64,000 nt of DNA from CAYMUL01 sp964393605 (GCA_964393605.1 CAYMUL010000008.1:1-64000); one strand, 5' to 3'; shown: positions 8,497 to 17,010, counted from the first letter of the stretch. The notes: generated from the sequence alone by a model not told the origin. Translations and numbers: made by a program.

Positions 8497-10275
8497 TTAA
8501 GCAACATCACTAATTTTCCGAATAAAGTAGGATGGTGTAACACCGGTATATTTTTTAAACGCATTAATGAAAGAAGTTCTATTATTGAAACCGACACTCA
8601 TCGCAATACCTTCAATTGAAAGTTTATCGCTCTCTTTTAGCGTCATTAATTTTATAGATTCTTTAACTCTCAACTCATTTATAAAACCGTTAAAATTTTC
8701 TTTATAAACCTGGTTGACAGCTTTGGAGAGATAGGATCTGTTCACGCCTAATTTTTCTGCGAGGTTTTCTAAATTTAATTCGTGTGAGAGGTATAACTTA
8801 TCTTCAATAATCGTTTTCTCGATAAGTGCAATAATTTTAGCGTATTTGATTTGGGGTTCGGCATCAGTTTTTCCGTTTTGAATGTTCGAAGTAGCTTCTG
8901 CTATGGCGGCGGCAGTTGCCTTTGATACATCGCTTGCGCCTAATTGTTGCAAAGTTTCTTCACTCTGAATTATTTCGATATTTTTATTAACTAATAATCG
9001 ATCTGCATTCTGTTTTTTAATGATAATGATAACCGTTCCGATTATACCAACAATTGTCACGAGTGCAGAAATTAATATTATCATTCGTTCTCTTTCTAAG
9101 TTAAAGATTTCCTGGCGGTTAAGTTCATTCTCCTTTTCAGCCCTAATGTGTAAGAACGCCGCCGCTCTTTTGTGAATTGCGATAGAGTCGCTCAATGCTT
9201 GATACTTTTGAAACCACAATAATGAATTTTTATAATCTTTCAGCTCCTCAAAAATTTTCGCGTAAGTATTATAAATTTCGAGAGTCCTGCCCTGAAAATT
9301 ATATGTTCTATTCAATTCATCAGCTTGTTTGATGTATGTGAGTGAAGAATCAAAATTTCTTTCTTTCATCAGCAACTTCGCTTTAAGAATATAGAGATAA
9401 CTCAGATTCCCAAACCATTTGACATGCTTGGACATCGGGAGAGCTTTGTGATAATATTTTTCCGCTGCGTCAAACCGATTTAATAAATAATTAACTTTGG
9501 CTAATTGCATATAAATATAGGCGAGTTGCGTGGAGTCATGTTTATTTAATTCTCCTTTCATCGCAGAAAGTTTGTAATTCATTGTTAATAAAAAATAGCT
9601 TTCGGCTTTCCTATAATTTTGTCTTTTAATTTCAATCAAACCGAGATTGTTATTCAACACAATGTACATGTAAGTATTCCATGCTTCTTCAGCACCTTTG
9701 CCGCCGGTGGCGAGAATATCTTTATAAACTTTTTCCGCGTTATCGGTTAAGTCGGCATCAAAATAGTAGTCGCCAATCTTTTGATAAACAGATAGAACGT
9801 CTCCATCAGAATTTGCGGCTTCGAAATATTGTTTAGCGTCCCAGAGACAAACCATTGCGGAATCATATTGAATGAGTCTGCGATAAACATCGCTGAGATC
9901 GGATTTTGCAATGCCCATAACTTTAAAAAGTTTTTGGCTTTTTGCCAAATCAAAAGCTGTTTTAAGTTTAATAATTTTTTCTTGAGATGCGCCATAGTAG
10001 GATGAATAAATCAAACACAATGCTTTAACAAGTATTCGATTCGGAGTTGAATAGGGGGAAGTGATTTCTACGAGTTTATCAATCTTGACTCGTGCGTAGG
10101 ATGTGTCTTTAAGCAGTAGTATGGAAATAATTTCTTCCAGCAGATCTTCTTGTGCATCCGCTTTAGAAAGAGCAAAATTATTGATAAGTGAATCAATATC
10201 CTTTTCTTGTTCCGCAGAAAAGGAGAAGTTGGTTGTCAAAAGGCAGAGGAAGAGGATAGAAAAATTTCTCATCAT
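8497..10275 (-). CDS. Membrane-anchored TPR / AraC-type transcriptional regulator
   Basis: The 592-aa protein has a signal-like N-terminus (MMRNFSILFLCLLTTNFSFS), then about 350 residues of tetratricopeptide-type helical repeats (for example 'FDAAEKYYHKALPMSKH'). One transmembrane helix spans about 398-420 (MIILISALVTIVGIIGTVI). A C-terminal AraC/XylS double helix-turn-helix occupies about 485-592 (LENLAEKLGVNRSYLSKAVNQ and SVGFNNRTSFINAFKKYTG). I infer a periplasmic TPR sensor coupled across the inner membrane to a cytoplasmic DNA-binding domain. I start at ATG 10275 (10272 is possible) because the upstream in-frame TTG at 10356 would bury the signal sequence. It diverges from the NHL secreted protein gene, a plausible target. 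Confidence 0.85.
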   Translation of the reverse strand: MMRNFSILFLCLLTTNFSFSAEQEKDIDSLINNFALSKADAQEDLLEEIISILLLKDTSYARVKIDKLVEITSPYSTPNRILVKALCLIYSSYYGASQEKIIKLKTAFDLAKSQKLFKVMGIAKSDLSDVYRRLIQYDSAMVCLWDAKQYFEAANSDGDVLSVYQKIGDYYFDADLTDNAEKVYKDILATGGKGAEEAWNTYMYIVLNNNLGLIEIKRQNYRKAESYFLLTMNYKLSAMKGELNKHDSTQLAYIYMQLAKVNYLLNRFDAAEKYYHKALPMSKHVKWFGNLSYLYILKAKLLMKERNFDSSLTYIKQADELNRTYNFQGRTLEIYNTYAKIFEELKDYKNSLLWFQKYQALSDSIAIHKRAAAFLHIRAEKENELNRQEIFNLERERMIILISALVTIVGIIGTVIIIIKKQNADRLLVNKNIEIIQSEETLQQLGASDVSKATAAAIAEATSNIQNGKTDAEPQIKYAKIIALIEKTIIEDKLYLSHELNLENLAEKLGVNRSYLSKAVNQVYKENFNGFINELRVKESIKLMTLKESDKLSIEGIAMSVGFNNRTSFINAFKKYTGVTPSYFIRKISDVA

Positions 10276-10359
10276 CTTCCAAAAAAATATTTTTTCTCTC
10301 ACACTTAATAAAATTTTTATGGAAATAGTTAATTCGTCAACTCGATCGAGAATCAATTT

Positions 10360-10518
10360 GTTACGAATTGTAAAAATTTACGATTCTTAACAAACCAATC
10401 TCAAAATTTTCACTGAATAAAAGTTGAAAATCTTACCAAAAATTAATCATTTTTATTTGTAAAACAAATTGATATTTCGGAAGAAAAAATCTTGTAAAGA
10501 ATTACAAATCTTTACAAG
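10360..10518. promoter_or_regulatory. Inverted repeats in the divergent regulator/secreted-protein promoter region
   Basis: The 412-nt gap 10276-10687 between the TPR-AraC regulator and the NHL protein gene is AT-rich and holds three inverted repeats. They are an imperfect 15+15 repeat at 10360-10391 (GTTACGAATTGTAAA / TTTACGATTCTTAAC), ATTTGT-aaa-ACAAAT at 10455-10469, and a perfect 10+10 repeat CTTGTAAAGA-n8-TCTTTACAAG at 10491-10518. The recurring half 'TGTAAA' suggests one DNA-binding protein, perhaps the adjacent AraC-type regulator. The rest of the gap shows nothing coding. Confidence 0.45.
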
Positions 10519-10687
10519 TGAAAACTGATTTTGATAAATTTTTTAATTTCATTTGCATCGCGAAAAATATTTATAACTAATAAAGTTCTAAAGTCATGCA
10601 TTTTGAAAAATCGAAATTGGCGTTAAACTGCAAATTTTTTAATGTAGAAACAGTCCAGCGAAATACAATTAACAAATTAGGAGAAAT

Positions 10688-12415
10688 ATGAAAACTCTGT
10701 TTCTTTATTTAATTTCTTTCTTTTTAACACAAAATATATTTGCACAATGGACGAATGGACAGAGTGCCGAATATGTACTAGGGCAACCGGATTTTACAAC
10801 CTACACATCAGGTAGTGCAACTAATAAATTTCATCAACCTGGTGGAGTTGCAATTGATTATACAAATAACAAATTGTATATAGCTGACATTTACAATCAC
10901 AGGGTTTTACGTTTCTCTTATCCAATTAGCGGAAATCAGCCCACTCCTGAAAGAGTCTTTGGCACGGGAAGTTCAACTCCAGCACGAAATACTCTGCCGT
11001 ATCCTTCGAGTGTTGCAGTCTATGACGGTGCATTGTGGGTTGTGAATGACCGCAGAATCACAAAATTCATTAACGCTCATTCTGTCTCAAGCGATGGTCC
11101 TAACGCAGATGTAGTATTGGGACAAACAAATTTCACAAATATGACCTATTCCACTACTCAATCAACCTTCATGTGGCCTACAGATATAGTTATAGATGAT
11201 AATGGGAATATGTGGGTTGCCGATAATTCTAGTCATCGTGTGCTTAAATTTAATAATGTCAACAGTAAATCTAACGGAGCCAATGCGGATCTTGTTTTGG
11301 GACAGTCAAATTTTACAAGTGGTTCTGGAGCGACAACACAATCAGGCATGTATTCTCCAAACGGAGTTACAGTTTTAGGAACAACGGTTTGGGTGGCGGA
11401 TTATGACAATAATCGCGTGTTAAGATATGACAATCCCACATCGAACGGCGCAAATGCGAGCGGAGTGTTAGGTCAAACTAGCTATACTTCTAATACATCT
11501 GGGTTGACTATTTCAGCGTTTGCTGGTCCATATGATGTTACGATTGATGCCGCAGGTAGATTATATGTGAGCGATTATCCGAATGGCAGAATTATGATTT
11601 TCAACGATGCAGCAAATAAGACCAATGGCGGTGATGCAGACAATGTATTAGGGCAAACTAATTTTACAACAACCGCAACTACTAACGGTGGCTCAAGTAA
11701 TTATTATTATGATTCCGATGTATGGAAAGTCGGTCCGGTTACGGTGGATCCAACAAATAATAAGCTGCTCGTTACTGATGAAAATAACAATCGAGTTATG
11801 GTCTTTTCAGCTTCCAGCCCTCTCCCAGTTGAATTAACTTCCTTCACAGCCAACGCTCTCAATAATAAAATCTCACTCAACTGGCAAACTGCAACTGAAG
11901 TTGATAATTATGGATTTGATGTTCAGCGGTCGGTTCTCAGCGGTCAGTTTTCAGATTGGGAAACTATCGGTTTTTTGCATGGACACGGCAACAGCAATTC
12001 TCCTAAAGATTATTCGTTCGTCGACGACAAAGTTTCTTCGGTTGGAAAATATTTTTATCGCTTAAAACAAATTGATACCGACGGCTCTTACGAATACAGC
12101 AAAATTGTTGAAGTGGATTTCGGTCAGCCAAATAAATTCGAGCTTAAGCAGAATTATCCGAATCCTTTTAATCCGAGAACAGTTATCAGTTATCAGCTTT
12201 CAACGCCCGACAATGTAACGTTAAAAATCTATGATGTTCTTGGAAATGAAGTAGCTGTATTAGTTGATAACGAATGGCAAGAAGCAGGAAAATACAATTA
12301 TCAATTCTCTCCCGATGCATCGGGACTCAATTCTCAATTCGCCTCCGGTTTATTTTTCTATCAACTACGCGCCGGAGACTTCGTGCAAGTGAAAAAGATG
12401 ATTTTAGCGAAGTAA
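10688..12415 (+). CDS. Secreted NHL-repeat beta-propeller protein with T9SS-type sorting domain
   Basis: This 575-aa exported protein has a signal peptide (residues 1-20, ending IFAQ). A beta-propeller follows, built of repeats like 'VAIDYTNNKLYIADIYNHRVLRF' style NHL blades, each introduced by a 'VLGQxxFT' phrase, to about residue 380. Next comes a fibronectin-like 'PVELTSFTA' region (about 380-480). The last part is a C-terminal sorting domain with LKQNYPNPFNP and a VKKMILAK end, of the kind used for type IX secretion and surface anchoring. It probably binds or displays at the surface; no catalytic residues are recognisable. The last ~90 codons are nearly identical at DNA level to those of the next gene. 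Confidence 0.85.
   Translation: MKTLFLYLISFFLTQNIFAQWTNGQSAEYVLGQPDFTTYTSGSATNKFHQPGGVAIDYTNNKLYIADIYNHRVLRFSYPISGNQPTPERVFGTGSSTPARNTLPYPSSVAVYDGALWVVNDRRITKFINAHSVSSDGPNADVVLGQTNFTNMTYSTTQSTFMWPTDIVIDDNGNMWVADNSSHRVLKFNNVNSKSNGANADLVLGQSNFTSGSGATTQSGMYSPNGVTVLGTTVWVADYDNNRVLRYDNPTSNGANASGVLGQTSYTSNTSGLTISAFAGPYDVTIDAAGRLYVSDYPNGRIMIFNDAANKTNGGDADNVLGQTNFTTTATTNGGSSNYYYDSDVWKVGPVTVDPTNNKLLVTDENNNRVMVFSASSPLPVELTSFTANALNNKISLNWQTATEVDNYGFDVQRSVLSGQFSDWETIGFLHGHGNSNSPKDYSFVDDKVSSVGKYFYRLKQIDTDGSYEYSKIVEVDFGQPNKFELKQNYPNPFNPRTVISYQLSTPDNVTLKIYDVLGNEVAVLVDNEWQEAGKYNYQFSPDASGLNSQFASGLFFYQLRAGDFVQVKKMILAK
12047..12325 (+). repeat. Shared sorting-domain DNA, copy A
   Basis: About 280 bp encoding the sorting domain are almost identical to 14040-14318 (offset 1993). 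The only clear difference I saw in the conserved core is ACC/ACA in the first Asp-Thr-Asp codons. The similarity at silent positions points to recent duplication or gene conversion of the domain, because the upstream parts of the two genes are unrelated. Confidence 0.85.
12298..12341 (+). repeat. In-frame palindromic insertion in sorting domain, copy A
   Basis: The perfect 16-bp palindrome TCCCGATGCATCGGGA lies at 12310-12325. It sits between TTATCAATTCTC (12298-12309) and a diverged second copy of the same 12 bases (TTCTCAATTCGC, from 12331). Together they add about 11 in-frame codons (SPDASGLNSQF region) to a domain that otherwise runs directly from the 'YxxxF' strand into 'ASGLFFYQL', as in the third sorting domain of the window. 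Confidence 0.65.
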
Positions 12416-12680
12416 AATCTTAGTGAATCTAAGTGAGCTTAGTGTCAAGTTGGTGAAAAGAAAACCACTCAGACACTTAGTTCACGAAGAAACACTAAGG
12501 GAATTAATGAATTGGAAATGAAATTTTTTCACAAATTAATATATGATTATAGAAGAGAGGAGACTCGAAAATGATTAGCAGTTGCGTAGACGAAATGATT
12601 GATATTTTAGAAATCTCTGCATTTTATAAACCACATTTGACAAACAACTAAATAGTTCTTATCAATTATAGGAGATACTT
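12416..12680. other. Intergenic region between the NHL and LamG genes
   Basis: I see no gene in these 265 nt. They begin with short degenerate repeats of 'CTTAGTGAA/CTAAGTGAG/CTTAGTGTC' (about 12418-12450) and 'GACACTTAGTTCACGAAG' (about 12472-12490), possibly remnants of a dispersed repeat. A short ribosome site (GGAG, about 12671) precedes the LamG gene start. Confidence 0.4.
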
Positions 12681-14408
12681 ATGAGCAAAATTTACACTCA
12701 ACTTTTATTTTTATTCTTCGGAGTAATCCAGATTTATCCGCAGGGATCCGGCAAAGCGCTGGAATTGGACGGTTCGGACGATTATGTCCTTATACCGTAT
12801 CATTCAAGTTTTGATTTCAGTGCAGGCACAATAGAAGCTTGGCTATGTCCAACCGCCTCATCAGATAATGAAGTGTTTTTAGCGATGCGAACTGCGAGCG
12901 GTGGTGCAAGATGGAGCGCACATATCAATGAGTCCAGCAATTGGATCGGAATTGCAAGTTCGACAACGCCGTATCGAACAGTATCAGTAACTGAAGGTAT
13001 CACAGCTGGCAAATGGATACATATCGCAATTTATCTAAATACTGCTAGTTGTTCCGTTTATGTAAATGGAACCTATAGGGGCGCCACCCTATACGGATTT
13101 GCCTCAAGTTATACTGGTGTACCATTAACAATCGGTCTACACGAATCAGATAGCTGGACTTCAGAACGTTATCCAGGAAAAATTGATGAAGTACGAATTT
13201 GGAATGATCAGAGATCTCTATCAGAAATTCAAGAGAATATGTGCAAAAGTTTGGTGGGAGATGAAGCAGGATTAATTGCATATTATAAGATGACAGATGG
13301 TTCCGGCACAACACTAACTGATAATTCATCGAGCGGTAGAACTGGAACTTTAACCTATATGGATGATAGCGATTGGATTACTTCGGGAGCGGCAATCGGT
13401 GATGCGAGTATTTCCAATTATAGTTCGCCTTCAAGCGTTAATTTAGCTTCTGGAAATGGCGATGATCTTACGGTTAATTCGATTACCGGCTCGCCAAGCG
13501 GTGTTCAAATTTATCGAGTTGATGAAGCTCCAAACGTTACGACTCCTCCCGGTAGTATCACACAGTTATCTCAGGTAAATTATTTTGGAGTTTTTATTGC
13601 AGGAGGAACTAGCCCGACATATACATTAACTTATAACTATGACGGACATCCCGGCATAACTAATGAAGCTTCGCTCGACTTAGCGAAGAGAGACAACAAT
13701 TCTACAACAAGTTGGACTGAAGGTAATGCTACTCTGAACACTACAGCAAACACGTTAACACTAACAGGACAAACCGGCACGGAATATATTCTTGGCTCGG
13801 AATCGAGCAATCCGCTTCCCGTCGAACTTACTTCCTTCACTGCAAATGTTCTCAATAATAAAGTTACTCTCAACTGGAACACGGCAACGGAGAAGGATAA
13901 TTTTGGATTCGAAATTCAGCGATCAGCGGTCAGCGGTCAGCTTTCAGATTGGGAAAATATTGGTTTTGTGAACGGGCATGGCAATAGCAATTCACCGAAA
14001 GTTTATTCCTTCGTTGATGACAAAGTTACTTCCTCTGGAAATTATTTTTATCGCTTAAAACAAATTGATACAGACGGCTCTTACGAATACAGCAAAATTG
14101 TTGAAGTGGATTTCGGTCAGCCAAATAAATTCGAGCTTAAGCAGAATTATCCGAATCCTTTTAATCCGAGAACAGTTATCAGTTATCAGCTTTCAACGCC
14201 CGACAATGTAACGTTAAAAATCTATGATGTTCTTGGAAATGAAGTAGCTGTATTAGTTGATAACGAATGGCAAGAAGCAGGAAAATACAATTATCAATTC
14301 TCTCCCGATGCATCGGGATTCAATTATCAATTCTCTTCCGGTTTATATTTCTATCAACTTCGCGCCGGAGACTTCGTGCAAGTGAAGAAGATGATTTTAG
14401 CGAAGTAA
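12681..14408 (+). CDS. Secreted LamG (concanavalin-like) protein with T9SS-type sorting domain
   Basis: A signal peptide (about residues 1-21) is followed by a LamG/pentraxin-like jelly roll. Its hallmarks include ALELDGSDDYVLIP, 'TIEAWLCPT', 'GKIDEVRIWNDQRSLSEI' and 'GLIAYYKMTDGSG' (about residues 25-220). After a beta-rich linker (about 230-375) come the same 'PVELTSFTANxLNNK' module and C-terminal sorting domain as in the preceding gene. It is by chance also 575 aa. Probably a surface carbohydrate- or matrix-binding protein exported by a type IX-like system; no enzymatic motif is visible. It and the upstream gene look like modular relatives: different head, same tail. Confidence 0.85.
   Translation: MSKIYTQLLFLFFGVIQIYPQGSGKALELDGSDDYVLIPYHSSFDFSAGTIEAWLCPTASSDNEVFLAMRTASGGARWSAHINESSNWIGIASSTTPYRTVSVTEGITAGKWIHIAIYLNTASCSVYVNGTYRGATLYGFASSYTGVPLTIGLHESDSWTSERYPGKIDEVRIWNDQRSLSEIQENMCKSLVGDEAGLIAYYKMTDGSGTTLTDNSSSGRTGTLTYMDDSDWITSGAAIGDASISNYSSPSSVNLASGNGDDLTVNSITGSPSGVQIYRVDEAPNVTTPPGSITQLSQVNYFGVFIAGGTSPTYTLTYNYDGHPGITNEASLDLAKRDNNSTTSWTEGNATLNTTANTLTLTGQTGTEYILGSESSNPLPVELTSFTANVLNNKVTLNWNTATEKDNFGFEIQRSAVSGQLSDWENIGFVNGHGNSNSPKVYSFVDDKVTSSGNYFYRLKQIDTDGSYEYSKIVEVDFGQPNKFELKQNYPNPFNPRTVISYQLSTPDNVTLKIYDVLGNEVAVLVDNEWQEAGKYNYQFSPDASGFNYQFSSGLYFYQLRAGDFVQVKKMILAK
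14040..14318 (+). repeat. Shared sorting-domain DNA, copy B
   Basis: This is the partner of 12047-12325, near-identical DNA coding for the sorting domain in the LamG gene. Divergence resumes just after the palindrome at 14303-14318 (GLNSQFASGLFF versus GFNYQFSSGLYF). Confidence 0.85.
14291..14335 (+). repeat. In-frame palindromic insertion in sorting domain, copy B
   Basis: The same 16-bp palindrome (14303-14318) is flanked here by a perfect 12-bp direct repeat, TTATCAATTCTC at 14291-14302 and 14324-14335. Removing one 12-mer and the 21 bases between them (33 nt, 11 codons) restores a sorting domain of normal length, so this resembles a small insertion with a target duplication. Confidence 0.7.
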
Positions 14409-14437
14409 TTATATCAATGAGTCTACTTAATAAGGTA

Positions 14438-14595
14438 AGAAACGGTTGAAACCGTTTTACTATTCAGTAAACATTTCCTTTAACCAACGGCTTAAGCCGT
14501 TGGTTAATAATAACTTAAAGAACTGCGAACCGTTTCAACGGTTTATAATTCTTTTCCAATTTTTGATTAATCACCTTTTTGAGGCGAACTCAACA
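14438..14595. repeat. REPIN-like palindromic element, copy 1
   Basis: Three stem-loops lie in a row. AAACGGTT-ga-AACCGTTT is at 14440-14457. The palindrome TAACCAACGGCTTAAGCCGT continues to GGTTA (14481-14506). AACCGTT-tc-AACGGTT is at 14528-14543. The outer two are inverted copies of each other, so the whole element can also fold as one long hairpin, the layout of REP doublets (REPINs). A second copy lies at 23512-23672. The remaining part of the 410-nt gap, 14596-14818, shows no gene; it ends with an AGAGGGA ribosome site for the OmpA gene. Confidence 0.75.
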
Positions 14596-14818
14596 ATGGT
14601 TTTTACAAAAAATCTACAGAGATTAGCAACGTAGATGAAAGACAAGTAAAAATTTAAATCATGGTAGAGAAAGCAACTTGTTCGGAGTTGCTTCCACTTG
14701 CTGAACGAAAGAGTGCATCATAACTGAATTACTTTCTTCCATGAAGTTTCAACATCATCGGACTTAGGCGTAATGTGAAAAATGAATTTAATAATTATCA
14801 AAAAAACAGAGGGATAAA

Positions 14819-15940
14819 ATGAAAAAAATATTTATCGTAGCGATTCTATTCGTTACAACGACGATCACAAACTATTCTCAACCATTTAAAGAAAGTTGGG
14901 GAATTGGTTTCGGTTTCACCAGTCCGCGTTTAATGGGAGATTTGCCCGCGGAAATTTTTGATTTAGGTGCCCACTTAAATGTTACACGTGAATTGAATGA
15001 ATTCGATTTCATGCGATTGCGTTTCAATTATCTGATGTTCACCGGAGTCGGAAATTTTAAAAATAATGTGATGGCTTTCGGTTTTGATTATCTGCGCAAA
15101 GTTATTTATTGCGGTGATTTCAATCTTTATTTGGGAATTGGCGGATCACTTATTTCTGTCGCGCCGGAGAATGCGCAGAGTGGTGATAACGTAGCAAGGT
15201 TCGGCGAATTGGGCGCGCACGTTTTTGCCGGCGGTTATTACAACATAGATGAATCGTGTGTGTTCAAAACAGAATTGACCCAAACAACAGTTTCCACAGA
15301 TCGCTTCGATGGCGTTAGGGCAACCGGCGGCGGCGGATTGTTCGGCGGCGGAATCGATTCTTACATCAGCATCGATTTCGGTTTAGTTTATTTCTTCGAG
15401 AGAGGGGAAAAATCAGATATTATCTGCGATATGTATGAAGGAATTCGAACAACCAAAACAGAATCAGAAATTAAAATTGATTATGATAAAATTGAATCGA
15501 TGATTATGAAATACGCTTCAAAACCGGTTTCAATCGATTACGATAAAATTGAAGCGATGATAAAAAGAAATGCGAAAGAAATTAGGATTGAAGAGAAGGA
15601 TGCAAATTGGGTGCTTGTTGGAATCAATTTTGATTTCGGAAGCGCAAACCTTCGTCCTGAATCTTATTCAATCATTGCCAATGCGGCGCAAATACTTTTG
15701 ATGAATTCTGAATTGAAAGTTGAAATTCAGGGACACACAGATAATTTTGGTTCGGCAAATGCAAACAAAAAACTCTCGCTTGATCGTGCGGAGATGGTAA
15801 AAAACTTTTTAATCTCAAAAGGCATTGCGGCATCACGCCTCAGTACAATCGGCTACGGTTCAGATAAACCAATTGCAGATAACAATACAGTGGAAGGAAG
15901 AGCTTTCAATCGAAGGATCGAATTAAAAGTAATTAAATAA
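14819..15940 (+). CDS. OmpA-family outer-membrane protein
   Basis: This 373-aa protein has a signal peptide (about residues 1-20), an N-terminal outer-membrane beta-barrel-like part (about 25-205, glycine-rich antiparallel strands) and a linker with two related 'IDYDKIExMI' segments (about 220-250). A C-terminal OmpA/MotB peptidoglycan-binding domain follows (about 265-373) with NFDFGSANLRPES, EIQGHTDNFGS and the LSLDRAEMVKNFL helix. It anchors the outer membrane to the cell wall. The linker repeats may set the spacing between barrel and wall domain. It is transcribed alone after the REPIN-like element and ends before a stem-loop at 15966-15992. Confidence 0.9.
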   Translation: MKKIFIVAILFVTTTITNYSQPFKESWGIGFGFTSPRLMGDLPAEIFDLGAHLNVTRELNEFDFMRLRFNYLMFTGVGNFKNNVMAFGFDYLRKVIYCGDFNLYLGIGGSLISVAPENAQSGDNVARFGELGAHVFAGGYYNIDESCVFKTELTQTTVSTDRFDGVRATGGGGLFGGGIDSYISIDFGLVYFFERGEKSDIICDMYEGIRTTKTESEIKIDYDKIESMIMKYASKPVSIDYDKIEAMIKRNAKEIRIEEKDANWVLVGINFDFGSANLRPESYSIIANAAQILLMNSELKVEIQGHTDNFGSANANKKLSLDRAEMVKNFLISKGIAASRLSTIGYGSDKPIADNNTVEGRAFNRRIELKVIK

Positions 15941-15965
15941 TTGATTACGAAAAATGTTGTTCACC

Positions 15966-16000
15966 GTAGGACGATTCTCTGAATCGTCTTACACTTTTAT
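15966..16000. terminator. Stem-loop between convergent OmpA and CDF genes
   Basis: GTAGGACGATTC (15966-15977) and GAATCGTCTTAC (15981-15992) pair over 12 positions with one G-T wobble and a 3-nt loop, followed by ACTTTTATTTT. It fits a terminator for the OmpA gene, though the 'GACGATTC..GAATCGTC' palindrome could also be a dispersed repeat. Confidence 0.5.
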
Positions 16001-16092
16001 TTTCTAATCGCCTTTAATTTATCGAATCAGAGTTTCAAATTACTACCCTAGGTAAAGTGAGATATCAAAACAAAAAAAAACGAGTTGCGAAA

Positions 16093-16983
16093 TTATAACT
16101 TCACATTTGTGAACTTGGTTTCTATCTTCGCTTCAAGTTGAATTGTCGGATGGTTGATTTTGAATTTCTCCATTAACATTTTTTCGATACGATTAATTAT
16201 TAAAAATCCTTTACTGATTGATTGATCTTCAACTACAATATGAACGGTGAGAGCAACAAACTGCGACGCCAATTTCCAGATATGAAGATGATGAATTTCA
16301 AGCACTCCTTCAACGTTCAAAATTTCTTCCTCAACTTCTTTGTGTGATATTTCGGTTGGAGTTCCTTCCGAAAGTATATTTGTTGATTCATGAATTATTC
16401 CCCAAGCACTTTTGATTATAAATATTCCGATAACAATTGAAGAAATTGAATCGGCGATTGTCCATCCGAAAAAATAAATCAACAGACCGACAATAACCAC
16501 TGCGAGCGAATGAATTGCATCATAAATTAAATGGAGATAAGCACTTTTTGCATTCAAGTCATTCATAGAATTTTTGTGCAGAATGAAAGAGGAGAAAGCA
16601 TTCGCAAAAAAACTGATTGCCGCGACAATAATGATCGTAAAACCTTCGACAGGTTCGGGATTAGCGAATCGTGATATGCCTTCATAAATAATAAATATTC
16701 CCAAACAAAACAGAAGCGTCGAATTAAGAAACGCGGCAATAATTTCTGCGCGAACATATCCGAAAGTTTTGCCGGGATGAGATTTCTTTTTAGAAATTTT
16801 CACAGCTATCAAACTACCGAGCAGCGCAATCAAATCCCCCGCGTTGTGTAATGCATCCGAAAGGAGAGCAAGACTGTTGCTCAAAATTCCTCCAATCAGC
16901 TCTGCCACAACAATCACGCAATTTAGCAGAATAGCTACGATTAAATTTTTTCCAAGTGTATTTTTGTTAAGATGAAGATGCAA
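16093..16983 (-). CDS. Cation diffusion facilitator (CDF) family transporter
   Basis: This 296-aa inner-membrane protein has six predicted helices and a cytoplasmic C-terminal domain (about residues 205-296). It is an H+ antiporter exporting divalent metal such as Zn2+ or Co2+. The metal site is visible as H46/D50 in DALHNAGD on the second helix and a DxxH pair (YDAIHS) on the fifth. The HxxxD rather than DxxxD pattern at the first position is typical of zinc/cadmium-type members such as CzcD and ZitB. An N-terminal His cluster (MHLHLNKN) is present. It diverges from the YwqK-repeat gene with only 27 nt between starts. Confidence 0.9.
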   Translation of the reverse strand: MHLHLNKNTLGKNLIVAILLNCVIVVAELIGGILSNSLALLSDALHNAGDLIALLGSLIAVKISKKKSHPGKTFGYVRAEIIAAFLNSTLLFCLGIFIIYEGISRFANPEPVEGFTIIIVAAISFFANAFSSFILHKNSMNDLNAKSAYLHLIYDAIHSLAVVIVGLLIYFFGWTIADSISSIVIGIFIIKSAWGIIHESTNILSEGTPTEISHKEVEEEILNVEGVLEIHHLHIWKLASQFVALTVHIVVEDQSISKGFLIINRIEKMLMEKFKINHPTIQLEAKIETKFTNVKL

Positions 16984-17010
16984 GTGAGAAAAAATTCCTT
17001 TCTATAAAAA

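Noticed and set aside
14267..14634. Short plus-strand reading frames across the end of the LamG gene and the palindromic element
   Set aside because: They run through the sorting domain in another frame and through hairpin repeats; their products have no protein-like features.
16640..16680. NPEPVEG peptide in the CDF transporter as a possible repeat-derived insertion
   Set aside because: The segment aligns with the normal 'NP..V.G' loop of CDF proteins without adding length, so no insertion is needed to explain it.
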